Shown in pieces: positions 17,581-25,611 of a stretch of 64,000 nt of DNA (positions are counted from its first letter, which is position 1; the number at the start of each line of letters is the position of its first letter). This stretch comes from Undibacterium umbellatum. GTDB lineage: Bacteria; Pseudomonadota; Gammaproteobacteria; Burkholderiales; Burkholderiaceae_D. The translations under genes and the position numbers were made by a program. The stretch lies in NCBI RefSeq assembly GCF_014284125.1, contig NZ_JACOFX010000005.1, positions 248,001 through 312,000 on the forward strand, read 5' to 3'. The notes below the pieces were generated by a model, which was not told where the DNA came from, searched no databases, and saw only the letters and a program-made list of their open reading frames with translations.

Positions 17581-18999
17581 TTATCGTCGGTGGCACACCA
17601 AGCGGTCGGCCTTGCCAGCATTGACCACCAGTTTGTTACCAGTAAATTCTTCAACGATGCCAGAAGCTTTACTGCCCATACTGAGTGATAGGGTTTTGCC
17701 GTCGAAAAGGTAATTGCCAGAAAACTTCTTGCCATTCATGGTACCGCTCATCCGGGAATCTCTCTCAAACATCACATCCATGCTGTAGCCAGTCAGGACG
17801 CCATAGCAATTCCAGGTCCCCAGAATTTTTGTGAGCGCTTGCTGGGCTGTTGAGGTTTGTGCATTGGCATACTGGTTGTTGTCCTTATTACCCTCTCTGT
17901 TTCCTTCTATGCTGTTCATGGTCAATGCGCGCAGACTTTCATTGCTAGCACGGCGTGAAGACATGGTGTTGATCCAGTCTGCAGGAACGGCAAAGTTCAG
18001 GTTTTGCGCCTGCCTGTGTTGGAGGTTGAAAGTGTTGATGCCTACCAGTTTGCCAGCAGCATCAAACAAGCCACCACCGCTGGAACCAGGTGAAATAGGC
18101 GCGGTGGTTTGTATGACCTTGCCTGTAGGCAGGGGGCGCAAAGCGGAAACGATACCATCACTGATCGTCAGGTCCAGGCCTAGTGGAGCACCAATGGCAA
18201 ACACTTTTTGGCCTATGCGCAGGCCGTCTGTGCTGCCCAGGGCCACTGCAGGCGCATTGGCACCGGGGACGCTGAGGCGACATAGATCATATTCTTCATC
18301 CGCCATGATGACCGTGGCTGCCAGTAATTGCTTGCCTATCCTGGCTTTATATTGCACGCCACTGCGCGTTACATGGCAATTCGTGATCAGGACTTCGGGC
18401 GCGATCATGACACCACTGCCCATAGACACCGGTGCGCCGGTTGGAGAAAACACCGTGATCAGGGCGATACTGGGAGAACGCAGCGCATAAATTTCTTCAG
18501 CAGTTTTACTGCCCTCTACATTATTGTTATTGGTGGCAGCGGGCTCTGCTATCTGGCTTGGTGGTGCTGGCACGACGGCGCGCAATGGCGGCTTTACTGG
18601 CGATGCAGGCGTGACTTTGCTATACACTGGCAATTCTTTTTGCCTGTCGCGTTCTTCCTTTTGATTGATAGACCACCACGTTGCTGCCGCTGCCAGCACT
18701 ACCATTAAGGCAATCAGGCTGAACCAGTTTTTGGGTTTGGCAGGTGCTGTTGGTTGCTGTTCCCTGGCTATGCTGGCTTGAGCCCGCAAGCTTTCCTGTC
18801 TGGCCAGGCGTGCATCATAGCTGGCACGTTTTTGTGGAGTGGTAAGTAATTCGTAAGCTTCGCGCAAGATGACTTTTTTATTGGGGTCGTGCTGCGCCGT
18901 GCTTTCCAGTTCGGACATGGCATGCTGGTACGCTGCTCGTATCTGTTCCGGAGTTGCGTCCGCTGGGACCGAGAGTATGTCGTAAAGAGTTTGTTTCAT
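17581..18999 (-). CDS. degenerate J-domain / transmembrane / trypsin-like serine protease protein
   Basis: A 472-residue three-part protein. Residues 1-65 resemble a J-domain (LYDILSVPADATPEQIRAAY ... AYELLTTPQKRASYD) but the essential HPD motif is missing; the only similar text is an HDP at 37-39. One transmembrane helix lies at about 92-108. After a Pro-rich linker the periplasmic part is an HtrA-like chymotrypsin-fold protease with His209 (TNCHV), Asp238 (EYDLC) and Ser307 (SPGSSGG). A C-terminal beta-rich region (about 390-472) is unassigned. No PDZ domain is visible. The lost HPD argues against DnaK stimulation, so the J-like part may only bind a partner. Confidence 0.82.
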   Translation of the reverse strand: MKQTLYDILSVPADATPEQIRAAYQHAMSELESTAQHDPNKKVILREAYELLTTPQKRASYDARLARQESLRAQASIAREQQPTAPAKPKNWFSLIALMVVLAAAATWWSINQKEERDRQKELPVYSKVTPASPVKPPLRAVVPAPPSQIAEPAATNNNNVEGSKTAEEIYALRSPSIALITVFSPTGAPVSMGSGVMIAPEVLITNCHVTRSGVQYKARIGKQLLAATVIMADEEYDLCRLSVPGANAPAVALGSTDGLRIGQKVFAIGAPLGLDLTISDGIVSALRPLPTGKVIQTTAPISPGSSGGGLFDAAGKLVGINTFNLQHRQAQNLNFAVPADWINTMSSRRASNESLRALTMNSIEGNREGNKDNNQYANAQTSTAQQALTKILGTWNCYGVLTGYSMDVMFERDSRMSGTMNGKKFSGNYLFDGKTLSLSMGSKASGIVEEFTGNKLVVNAGKADRLVCHRR

Positions 19000-19109
19000 T
19001 GCATGTCCAGAATGAAGGGCTTGCTTTTTTCCTTTGCGGGAACAAGTTTTTTCTGGAGATTGTAACTGAAGAGATGGCAGCTATACGAATTAGCCGCCAT
19101 AAGTGATCT

Positions 19110-19520
19110 TTAGCGCAAGCGACCTATATAAGTCTGGTCCACCATGGCGTTGTGATCCAGCACAGGCATGCCTGCCAGGGGATTTGTTTCTATCCTGCTA
19201 CTTACCAGCATACCGGATGCTGAACTGGATTTTTTGGAGATCAATCTGTTCAGCAAAGGATCTGCTGGCGGTGGAATGACGAACAAGCCAGCTTCACCAA
19301 AATAGATGTCTTCCAGCTTAAGACATATGTCGCGTAAGGCTTCGTTAGGCAATTCCATGGCCAGATCCAGTATGGCACGACAATAGCCAGGATTGATACG
19401 CATGTACTCAATATCAGTCACGCGGCCATTTTGGCGTCGCAAAATCACATGCAAACGCGCCATGAGTGAAAAAGCAAGATTATCTGACATCGCGTTTTGG
19501 ACTAAGCTGCTGGTACTCAT
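19110..19520 (-). CDS. hypothetical protein translationally coupled to amtB
   Basis: A 136-residue soluble protein that I do not recognise. It is predicted mainly alpha-helical in the first 85 residues (ARLHVILRRQNGRVTDIEYM, AILDLAMELPNEALRDICLK) and then has a low-complexity Ser-rich tail. Its ATG overlaps the amtB stop as ATGA, so the two are probably translated together. This position is usually taken by glnK or another PII gene, but the protein has no PII T-loop pattern. A role in ammonium transport or its control is only inferred from the coupling. Confidence 0.7.
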   Translation of the reverse strand: MSTSSLVQNAMSDNLAFSLMARLHVILRRQNGRVTDIEYMRINPGYCRAILDLAMELPNEALRDICLKLEDIYFGEAGLFVIPPPADPLLNRLISKKSSSASGMLVSSRIETNPLAGMPVLDHNAMVDQTYIGRLR

Positions 19521-20923
19521 AAGATATGCTCCCCGTGAAGTTCAAGATCAAGTCCTTCTCTTTCTTCTTCCTTGTTGACACGCAAACCGATGGAAACCTT
19601 GAGTAGCCATAAAATGATGGCAGTCACAGCACCGGAATAAATGACTGTGACGATGACACCAAAGGCCTGGGTAGCCAGGCTGCCATCGACACCGCCTATG
19701 CTCTTCAATGCGAAGACTCCGGTCAGTAACGCGCCGACTATGCCTCCTATGGCATGCACACCAAATACATCGAGTGAATCATCATAGCCACCCATGGATT
19801 TGAGTGAAGTCGAACCCCAGTAGCAAGCCACGCCAGCCACAGCACCAATGACTAAGGCACCCGTCAGATCGACAAAGCCGGAGGCCGGCGTAATGGCAAC
19901 CAGTCCGGCGACAGCACCGGAGACTATGCCAAGTACCGAGGGTTTGCCACGGCGCAGCCATTCCACGAACATCCAGGCCAGTGCAGACATCGCCGTTGCC
20001 ACCTGTGTCACCAGCATCGCCAGCCCTGCACGGCCATCTGCCGCGCCTGCTGAGCCAGCATTGAAACCAAACCAGCCTACCCATAACAATGAGGCACCAA
20101 TGGCTGTCAGCAAAAGATTGTGCGGTGGCATGGGTTCCTTGCCAAAGCCCAGGCGTGGCCCAACGATCAATGCGGCCACCAGGCCGGATACCCCGGCATT
20201 GATATGCACCACAGTCCCACCGGCAAAGTCGAGCACACCACGCGCTGCCAGCCAGCCCGCCGGTTCCCATACCCAGTGCGCAACCGGTACATACACCAGC
20301 AGGGACCACAAAGTGATGAACAGCAGCAGTGCAGAAAACTTCATGCGTTCGGCAAATGCACCGGTAATCAGTGCGGGGGTGATGATGGCGAACGTCATCT
20401 GGAACATCAGGAATACGCTTTCCGGTATCGTCGGCGCCAGTTGATGCACGCTGAGTTGCCCGGCTTCTTTCAAAAAGCTCACGCCATGCAGCATGAACCT
20501 GTCCATGCTACCCAGAAAAGGCGAGCCCGCTGTGAACACGAGGCTGTAACCCAGTACCACCCACAAGACTGTGACGATGCAGGTAGTTGCCAGGCTATGC
20601 GCCATCGTGCCCAGGGCATTTTTCTTGCGCACCATGCCAGTGTAGAACAGGGCCAGGCCGGGTATGGTCATCAGTAATACCAGTGCAGTCGATGTCATCA
20701 TCCAGGCGGTATCACCAGCACTAATCTTGTCTGCCGCGATCATCCCGGACTTGTTCATTGCAGAAGGCGCGGCCTCAGGTATAGCCGACGTGCTGGCTGG
20801 GGCTGAAGTGGCAGTTGCACCAGCTAAGACTGGCGACTCTGTCTGCGCACTGCAAGTGCTACTGAACATGGAAAAAATGAAGGTCAGGGACAGCAAGAAG
20901 CTGGAAAGCACGCGTATTTTCAT
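19517..20923 (-). CDS. amtB: ammonium transporter AmtB
   Basis: A 468-residue Amt/Rh channel protein. A cleaved signal sequence (MKIRVLSSFLLSLTFIFS) and a Ala/Ser/Thr-rich linker precede eleven membrane helices, as in Gram-negative AmtB. The paired pore histidines are seen in TVVHINAG and FGVHAIGG. It passes ammonium across the inner membrane and is normally gated by PII. The frame continues to 21013, but the ATG at 20923 starts a proper signal peptide and has AAGG upstream. The coupled downstream gene is not a recognisable PII protein. Confidence 0.94.
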   Translation of the reverse strand: MKIRVLSSFLLSLTFIFSMFSSTCSAQTESPVLAGATATSAPASTSAIPEAAPSAMNKSGMIAADKISAGDTAWMMTSTALVLLMTIPGLALFYTGMVRKKNALGTMAHSLATTCIVTVLWVVLGYSLVFTAGSPFLGSMDRFMLHGVSFLKEAGQLSVHQLAPTIPESVFLMFQMTFAIITPALITGAFAERMKFSALLLFITLWSLLVYVPVAHWVWEPAGWLAARGVLDFAGGTVVHINAGVSGLVAALIVGPRLGFGKEPMPPHNLLLTAIGASLLWVGWFGFNAGSAGAADGRAGLAMLVTQVATAMSALAWMFVEWLRRGKPSVLGIVSGAVAGLVAITPASGFVDLTGALVIGAVAGVACYWGSTSLKSMGGYDDSLDVFGVHAIGGIVGALLTGVFALKSIGGVDGSLATQAFGVIVTVIYSGAVTAIILWLLKVSIGLRVNKEEEREGLDLELHGEHIL

Positions 20924-21064
20924 CAAGCTAGCCTTTTCAAAAACATCGTCAATGACACACAAGCATGTTTGCGATGCAGCATTTTTCATGCCAAGGTTCA
21001 ACCAGGCATTCAAGGCTAACTAATGACTATTTCAGGGAGCTAACTTAGAACTGGTGCGTGGGAT

Positions 21065-21082
21065 GGACAATACTTGCACCAA
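21065..21082 (-). promoter_or_regulatory. weak sigma-54-like promoter upstream of amtB
   Basis: On the minus strand the site reads TTGGTGCAAGTATTGTCC, giving TGG and TTG elements at the correct 12-base interval, but the -12 element has GT instead of GC. Sigma-54 control is common for amtB. It is about 142 bp from the start codon. Treat it as a guess. Confidence 0.25.
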
Positions 21083-21127
21083 ATGTAAGCAATTATTGTT
21101 GGATGGCATGGTTTCGCTTACAAGCAT

Positions 21128-21163
21128 AAAAAACGCCGCTTAACTTGAAGGCTAAAGCGGCGT
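21128..21163 (-). terminator. terminator of the nitronate monooxygenase-like gene
   Basis: The stem ACGCCGCTT/AAGCGGCGT (21133-21141 and 21155-21163) is followed on the minus strand by six T residues. It lies 21 bp after the stop codon of the flavoprotein gene and upstream of amtB. Confidence 0.82.
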
Positions 21164-21183
21164 CATGCTTTCAGCTTGCCAGA

Positions 21184-22428
21184 TTACGCTGGCAAAGCAA
21201 TCTGATGATCAACACTGAATTGATAATCGCGGAATACATGTTCCGCACTCAGCAATTCATAATTACCATCCGGCAATTTGCGGGTCGTGTCTTTCAGGCG
21301 ATACGTCATTTGTCCACAAGTCCAGCAATTGAAGTTGCGCATATGGGTGCACAGGCAGGTCTTGTCCATGACAGAGACTTTCTTGGCATCGGGATGCGCT
21401 GCCACTTCACGGTTATAGGATGTGATGTAGGCGCAATTGCCATTGCCGTCCAGCAGATAGCCATAGGATTCGCAGCCAGGCCGTATGCCATCGCCTATCG
21501 CGGGTGTGTTCTTCAGCATGCGCATGGGGTAGCCGGTAGGCGAGATATTATTGACTTCGATATCGCTTTCGCTGGCCTTGAAGTACTCCTGTTTCACGCT
21601 GGCTGGCAAGCCGCATTCATTGGTGACGGTGAAGCGGGTTGCTACCTGCACCCCAGCTGCGCCGTTTTCCATGAAAGACACGGCATCGCTGCCTGTGAAT
21701 ATACCACCAGCGGCAATCAGCGGGATATCCAGGTTTTCTGCCTTCAGGTACTGAATGATTTCAGTAATGATGGACTGCAAGTCATATTCAGCCCAGTCCA
21801 TGCCAAAGCCCAGATGGCCACCAGCCAGTGGGCCTTCGACGATGACGTAATCAGGCAGACGGTTCAGGCGGGAATTCTTGCGCAGGAATAATTGTAATGC
21901 GCGTACTGAAGAAACGATGATGCCAAGCTTGGCATCGCGGAAGCGCGGGTGGTCCGCGATCAGGCCAAAAGAACCCAGATGCAGACCGGCACTCATGGTG
22001 ATGCCATCAATACCAGCATCGAGTGAAGATTCCAGGCGCACCTTCAAGGTTTCGCGTGGACCGTTCATGGTCAGCTTTTCCATGCAGTTGACAAAGATCA
22101 TGCCGGAACCCTGCTTGGCTTCCATGGTTTTGCCTACATGCAGTCGGGTAGCTTCGGCCAGTTGATCCAGGTTGAACTTGATGTCAGTCTTGTCGGAGTT
22201 GTTAATATTGTACTTGTAGAATTTGGTTTTTTCCTTGACAAAGCTGGTGTCGAAACGACGATCAGAGACATCCTGTACCATGGCATCAGAAATATGACCT
22301 ATACCACCGAGACGTGCAGCAACCAGAGCCAGTTCAGCAGTGGAAATATCGACGCCCATGCCACCGATCATGATAGGAACCAGCTCATCTTTGCCCAGTT
22401 TCAGGCGGAAATCATCTACACGTTTCAT
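21184..22428 (-). CDS. nitronate monooxygenase-like flavoprotein with Cys-rich tail
   Basis: A 414-residue FMN TIM-barrel of the nitronate monooxygenase / 2-nitropropane dioxygenase family. Family features are PIMIGGMGVDIS near the start, VEGPLAGGHLGFG, and IAAGGIFTGSDAV with GVQVATRF for phosphate binding. After the barrel a C-terminal extension holds four cysteines in CLCTHMRNFNCWTCGQ, which looks like a metal or cluster site and is not needed for the basic fold. A GTG start at 22443 is possible, but the ATG at 22428 has AGGA six bases upstream. The substrate could be a nitronate or an unrelated enoyl compound. Confidence 0.83.
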   Translation of the reverse strand: MKRVDDFRLKLGKDELVPIMIGGMGVDISTAELALVAARLGGIGHISDAMVQDVSDRRFDTSFVKEKTKFYKYNINNSDKTDIKFNLDQLAEATRLHVGKTMEAKQGSGMIFVNCMEKLTMNGPRETLKVRLESSLDAGIDGITMSAGLHLGSFGLIADHPRFRDAKLGIIVSSVRALQLFLRKNSRLNRLPDYVIVEGPLAGGHLGFGMDWAEYDLQSIITEIIQYLKAENLDIPLIAAGGIFTGSDAVSFMENGAAGVQVATRFTVTNECGLPASVKQEYFKASESDIEVNNISPTGYPMRMLKNTPAIGDGIRPGCESYGYLLDGNGNCAYITSYNREVAAHPDAKKVSVMDKTCLCTHMRNFNCWTCGQMTYRLKDTTRKLPDGNYELLSAEHVFRDYQFSVDHQIALPA

Positions 22429-22644
22429 TGTTATCCTTGACACATTTTGCTCAAAAGTAAATCACGCGACGCTATATTTAGTACTCACTCAATACGCTTA
22501 GTACTCTTACTCTACAGATACATATTGCCTACTTCTTGTTTATTCCGGGCTGCAAGCCAGCAGACGAACGAGATTGTAAGCCAGGGCTAGCTGCTATAGC
22601 TAAGATTATATTCTGTAAGGGCGGCAAATACCCAGGCGCAGGCT

Positions 22645-23640
22645 CTATCTCTTGCTATTTAACCAACGCAATTTAGCCCAGCCAGCTTGTTGGCTTGCAT
22701 TCAGGAAAGTCCAGGCTACCAGACGACTCTCTTTATTGCCCTGGCTCATGATAATGATTTTTTCATCATAGACCTTGACCTGCTTCAATGCCGCACGGAT
22801 TGCAGGCAAATTGGCGGACTTTGATACCAGAGTGGAAAACCATAAGACTTTTGTAGGTATGGTTGCGCTTTCCCTGATCATTTTATCAATAAATGCCAGT
22901 TCACCGCCTTCACACCAAAGCTCGGCGTCCCGGCCGCTGAAGTTCAGCACTGGCTTAGTTAGCCCTGGTTTGCCGGATTTGTTCAGGTTTTCCCATTTAC
23001 GCGCACTGCCCGCCCTTGCTTCTTCGGCTGAACCATGAAATGGCGGATTGCATAGACTGACATCAAACCATTCATCATCTGCAATTACGCCCTTGAACAA
23101 AGTTTGGGCACTAGCTTGAAGGCGCAGTTGTATCTGCTTGCCCAAGCCGGGATTGCGGTCGAGTATGGTTTGGGCATTGGCCAGCGAGGCGTCATTGATA
23201 TCACTGGCACAGAATGACCAGCCATATTCGCTGGCACCCAGCAAGGGGTAGATGCAACTGGCACCCGTACCTATGTCCAAAGCAAGTAACTGTTTGCCTT
23301 TTGGTATACGTCCCTGATTGCTGCCTGCCAGTAGGTCAGCCAGATAATGCAAATAGTCAGCTCGTCCAGGTACTGGTGGGCAAAGATTTTCTGCTGGGAT
23401 ATCCCATTCCAGCACGCCATAGCTGCTTTGCAGCAAAGCCTTGTTGAGCAGCTTGACTGCGATCGGTTCCGCAAAATCAATGGTCGCTTCGCCAGCCGGA
23501 TTCTCCATCAGGAATTTCTGCAGCGCTGGTTCTGCCTTGATCAGTGCAGGAAAGTCATAGCGACCTTGATGACGATTGCGTGGATGGAGCAATTGTCCGG
23601 CAGCTTGATTTCTTTTTTCCTTCTTGTTTTTGTTGCTCAT
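22645..23640 (-). CDS. rlmF: 23S rRNA (adenine(1618)-N6)-methyltransferase RlmF
   Basis: A 331-residue class I methyltransferase. It has the RlmF signature: basic N-terminus, LHPRNRHQGRYDF, SAM-binding LALDIGTGASCIYPLLG, and catalytic NPPF followed by HGS. The enzyme uses S-adenosylmethionine to methylate one adenine of 23S rRNA. It stands alone between other units. Length and motifs are normal. Confidence 0.93.
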   Translation of the reverse strand: MSNKNKKEKRNQAAGQLLHPRNRHQGRYDFPALIKAEPALQKFLMENPAGEATIDFAEPIAVKLLNKALLQSSYGVLEWDIPAENLCPPVPGRADYLHYLADLLAGSNQGRIPKGKQLLALDIGTGASCIYPLLGASEYGWSFCASDINDASLANAQTILDRNPGLGKQIQLRLQASAQTLFKGVIADDEWFDVSLCNPPFHGSAEEARAGSARKWENLNKSGKPGLTKPVLNFSGRDAELWCEGGELAFIDKMIRESATIPTKVLWFSTLVSKSANLPAIRAALKQVKVYDEKIIIMSQGNKESRLVAWTFLNASQQAGWAKLRWLNSKR

Positions 23641-24047
23641 GAAAGCTTATCCAATATGTCGCAGTACGCTAAATTCTAATGGCCAGATGCCGGGGCATAT
23701 TGTCCCACGACTTGTGGTCTGGCAGATGGCCCAGGAAGCTGCGGATTTGACCTGAGGCAATAGATTTCAGCCATACTTAAGTAGGGGCTTAATTGCGCAT
23801 GCTAAGGATGTAAAATTCGGTAAGTGTTTTATTCATCCTGAAACGCCATTGCTAAAATCTGGCGACTCAAAACTTGCAGCCCGCAGCAGTTCTTGATGGT
23901 CAGTGCATGCTAAGGTCCTGGAAAAGAATGCTCATGCAGGCCATTGATGCACAGCTCCACTCTCTGGACACTGGACATATCAAGCATGACCTCCTGGTGC
24001 TGCGCTGCCTTAGATCGCCTTGAACATCTTATTGAAAGGTATAACAC
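23641..24047. other. intergenic gap with one 11-bp direct repeat
   Basis: Gap of 407 bp between divergent rlmF and the DUF3455 gene. The sequence GCATGCTAAGG occurs at 23797-23807 and again at 23905-23915. No gene or clear terminator is visible. Confidence 0.4.
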
Positions 24048-24620
24048 ATGAAGAATATCGCCATTGCCAGTAGCATTGCTGCTGTCACTATCTTGTCGGC
24101 CTGTACAACTGCACCTGTAAAACAGTCTGTCCCTGCTGCTCCAGTCATGCAGACTGTGGGTGTGCCAGCTAATCTGAAAGCACCTGCAGGTGAAGTTCTA
24201 GCCTTCCAGATGGCAGCGACAGGCGTTCAAATTTATGATTGCAGGGCTAATAAAGATGCCGCCAAAAAATTTGAATGGGTATTCCGTGCACCGGAAGCAG
24301 AACTGTATGCCAGCCATGACAGCAGTAATGTCAAACTGGGCAAACACTATGCAGGCCCAAGCTGGGAAGCGAATGATGGCAGCAAGGTCGTCGCCGAAGT
24401 CGTCGCCAAAGCCGATAGCCCCGACACCAGTGCCATCCCGTGGTTATTGCTGAAAGCCAAATCCACTACTGGCTCAGGTACTTTTTCCAAAGTTACCAGC
24501 ATACAGCGTGTGGTAACGGTAGGTGGTAAGGCGCCTCTGAGTGGTTGCTCAGATTTCCAGTTGGGAGCAGAAACACGCACGCCTTATAAAGCAACGTATT
24601 ATTTCTTTACGGCAAATTAA
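24048..24620 (+). CDS. DUF3455 family lipoprotein
   Basis: A 190-residue secreted protein. The N-terminus is a lipoprotein signal with lipobox LSAC. The mature part matches the DUF3455 pattern: PAGEVLAFQMAATGVQIYDC, the tryptophan-rich WVFRAPEAELY, the GPSWEANDGS segment, and a C-terminal Cys in GCSD that could pair with the earlier one. No biochemical role is established for this family. It is followed by a large inverted repeat and then an Lrp gene. Confidence 0.82.
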   Translation: MKNIAIASSIAAVTILSACTTAPVKQSVPAAPVMQTVGVPANLKAPAGEVLAFQMAATGVQIYDCRANKDAAKKFEWVFRAPEAELYASHDSSNVKLGKHYAGPSWEANDGSKVVAEVVAKADSPDTSAIPWLLLKAKSTTGSGTFSKVTSIQRVVTVGGKAPLSGCSDFQLGAETRTPYKATYYFFTAN

Positions 24621-24636
24621 ATACCGCTTCTTGGGG

Positions 24637-24675
24637 ATATGAGTTCATAATAGGTTTCCCTCTATGAACTCATAT
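24637..24675. repeat. 13-bp perfect inverted repeat abutting the lrp start
   Basis: ATATGAGTTCATA (24637-24649) and its exact complement (24663-24675) are separated by 13 bases. The right arm ends 4 bp before the ATG of the Lrp-type gene, in place of a normal ribosome binding site. There is no T-run after it. It may be an autoregulatory operator or a translational control hairpin. Confidence 0.6.
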
Positions 24676-24679
24676 TGCA

Positions 24680-25138
24680 ATGATACTGGACGGTTTTGAT
24701 CTCGCCATCTTGCGCTATCTGCAACAGAATAGCCGCCATTCAGCCGAGCTGATAGGTGCAGACATCGGTTTGTCCGCCACCGCCGTTCAACGACGCATAC
24801 GCAAATTGCGGGACGAAGGCGTAATCAGGGCAGAGGTAGCGATCGTCTCACCTCATGCCGTAGGCTACCCCCTGACTGTCATGGTTGAGGTTGCGTTCAA
24901 AAAAGGTCTTGGTGATGTCATCGACAGTTTTAAGCAAGACATGCAAGCCCTGATTGAAGTCCAGCAATGCTTCTATCTTGCAGGTGAGTTTGACTTCATG
25001 CTCATCGTGCAAACCACAGACATGGCTGCCTACGAACGTTTTACCCGTGCCGTGCTTTTTATTAATGAGAATATCCTCAAATTCCGTACCACGGTCGTGA
25101 TGGATACCGTCAAGCAAAGTTATTGCCTGCCGATCTAA
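24680..25138 (+). CDS. Lrp/AsnC family transcriptional regulator
   Basis: A 152-residue regulator. The N-terminal helix-turn-helix (residues 5-60: ILRYLQQNSRHSAELIGADI, then LSATAVQRRIRKLRDEGVI) is followed by an RAM ligand-binding domain with VQQCFYLAGEFDFMLIV. These proteins form octamers and respond to amino acids. Its likely target is the small membrane protein gene that follows by 65 bp, or itself. There is no visible Shine-Dalgarno sequence because the inverted repeat fills that space. Confidence 0.9.
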   Translation: MILDGFDLAILRYLQQNSRHSAELIGADIGLSATAVQRRIRKLRDEGVIRAEVAIVSPHAVGYPLTVMVEVAFKKGLGDVIDSFKQDMQALIEVQQCFYLAGEFDFMLIVQTTDMAAYERFTRAVLFINENILKFRTTVVMDTVKQSYCLPI

Positions 25139-25203
25139 GCGAGCGCAAGTTTTACGGAAAAGTCATCGGCCGACGTTTTTTTTCAGCGTATTGGAGAATT
25201 ATC

Positions 25204-25593
25204 GTGTCTGGATTTAAGCTATCCGAAGTGCTGCAGGCCATGCTGTTCGCTTGCGCACTGGCAGGCATATTGACCGGAGTCCTGATACAGGAGATGGGGT
25301 TTGGATTGCTGATTTTCCTAATCGGCTTCGCGCACGCACTAGTGCTGGGTTTGCCAGCTTTTGTGTTGTTAAGCAGGGCAAAAAAAATCAATGTCTGGAC
25401 GACGGTAGCTTGTGGTTTCCTGATAGGTTTGATACCCGTTAGCGTGCTTAACTGGGATATAAAACTCCTGTATCTGATGTTTGCTGGAGTCGGCAGTGTA
25501 ATTGCCGGGCTGTTCTGGGTATGTTTGACATGGCTGATCGCCAGACACGATTCCCTGGCCAGCATTGACGCCAGGCCAGCCAGGAAAGCATAG
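25204..25593 (+). CDS. small integral membrane protein of unknown function
   Basis: A 129-residue protein with four hydrophobic helices and little else. It is in an open frame from 25123, but a GTG at 25204 with GGAG upstream (at 25192-25197) gives a compact membrane protein starting MSGFKLSEVLQAML. It sits directly after the Lrp gene. A possible link is amino-acid efflux, as Lrp regulators often control exporters next to them, but the helices do not match any family I can name. Confidence 0.6.
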   Translation: MSGFKLSEVLQAMLFACALAGILTGVLIQEMGFGLLIFLIGFAHALVLGLPAFVLLSRAKKINVWTTVACGFLIGLIPVSVLNWDIKLLYLMFAGVGSVIAGLFWVCLTWLIARHDSLASIDARPARKA

Positions 25594-25611
25594 ACTGCGT
25601 GCATTTGCTCC

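Noticed and set aside
17581..18999. HDP at residues 37-39 of the protease protein as a J-domain HPD motif
   Set aside because: The order is wrong, and the distance to the AYELL helix is too short; I treat the J-domain as degenerate.
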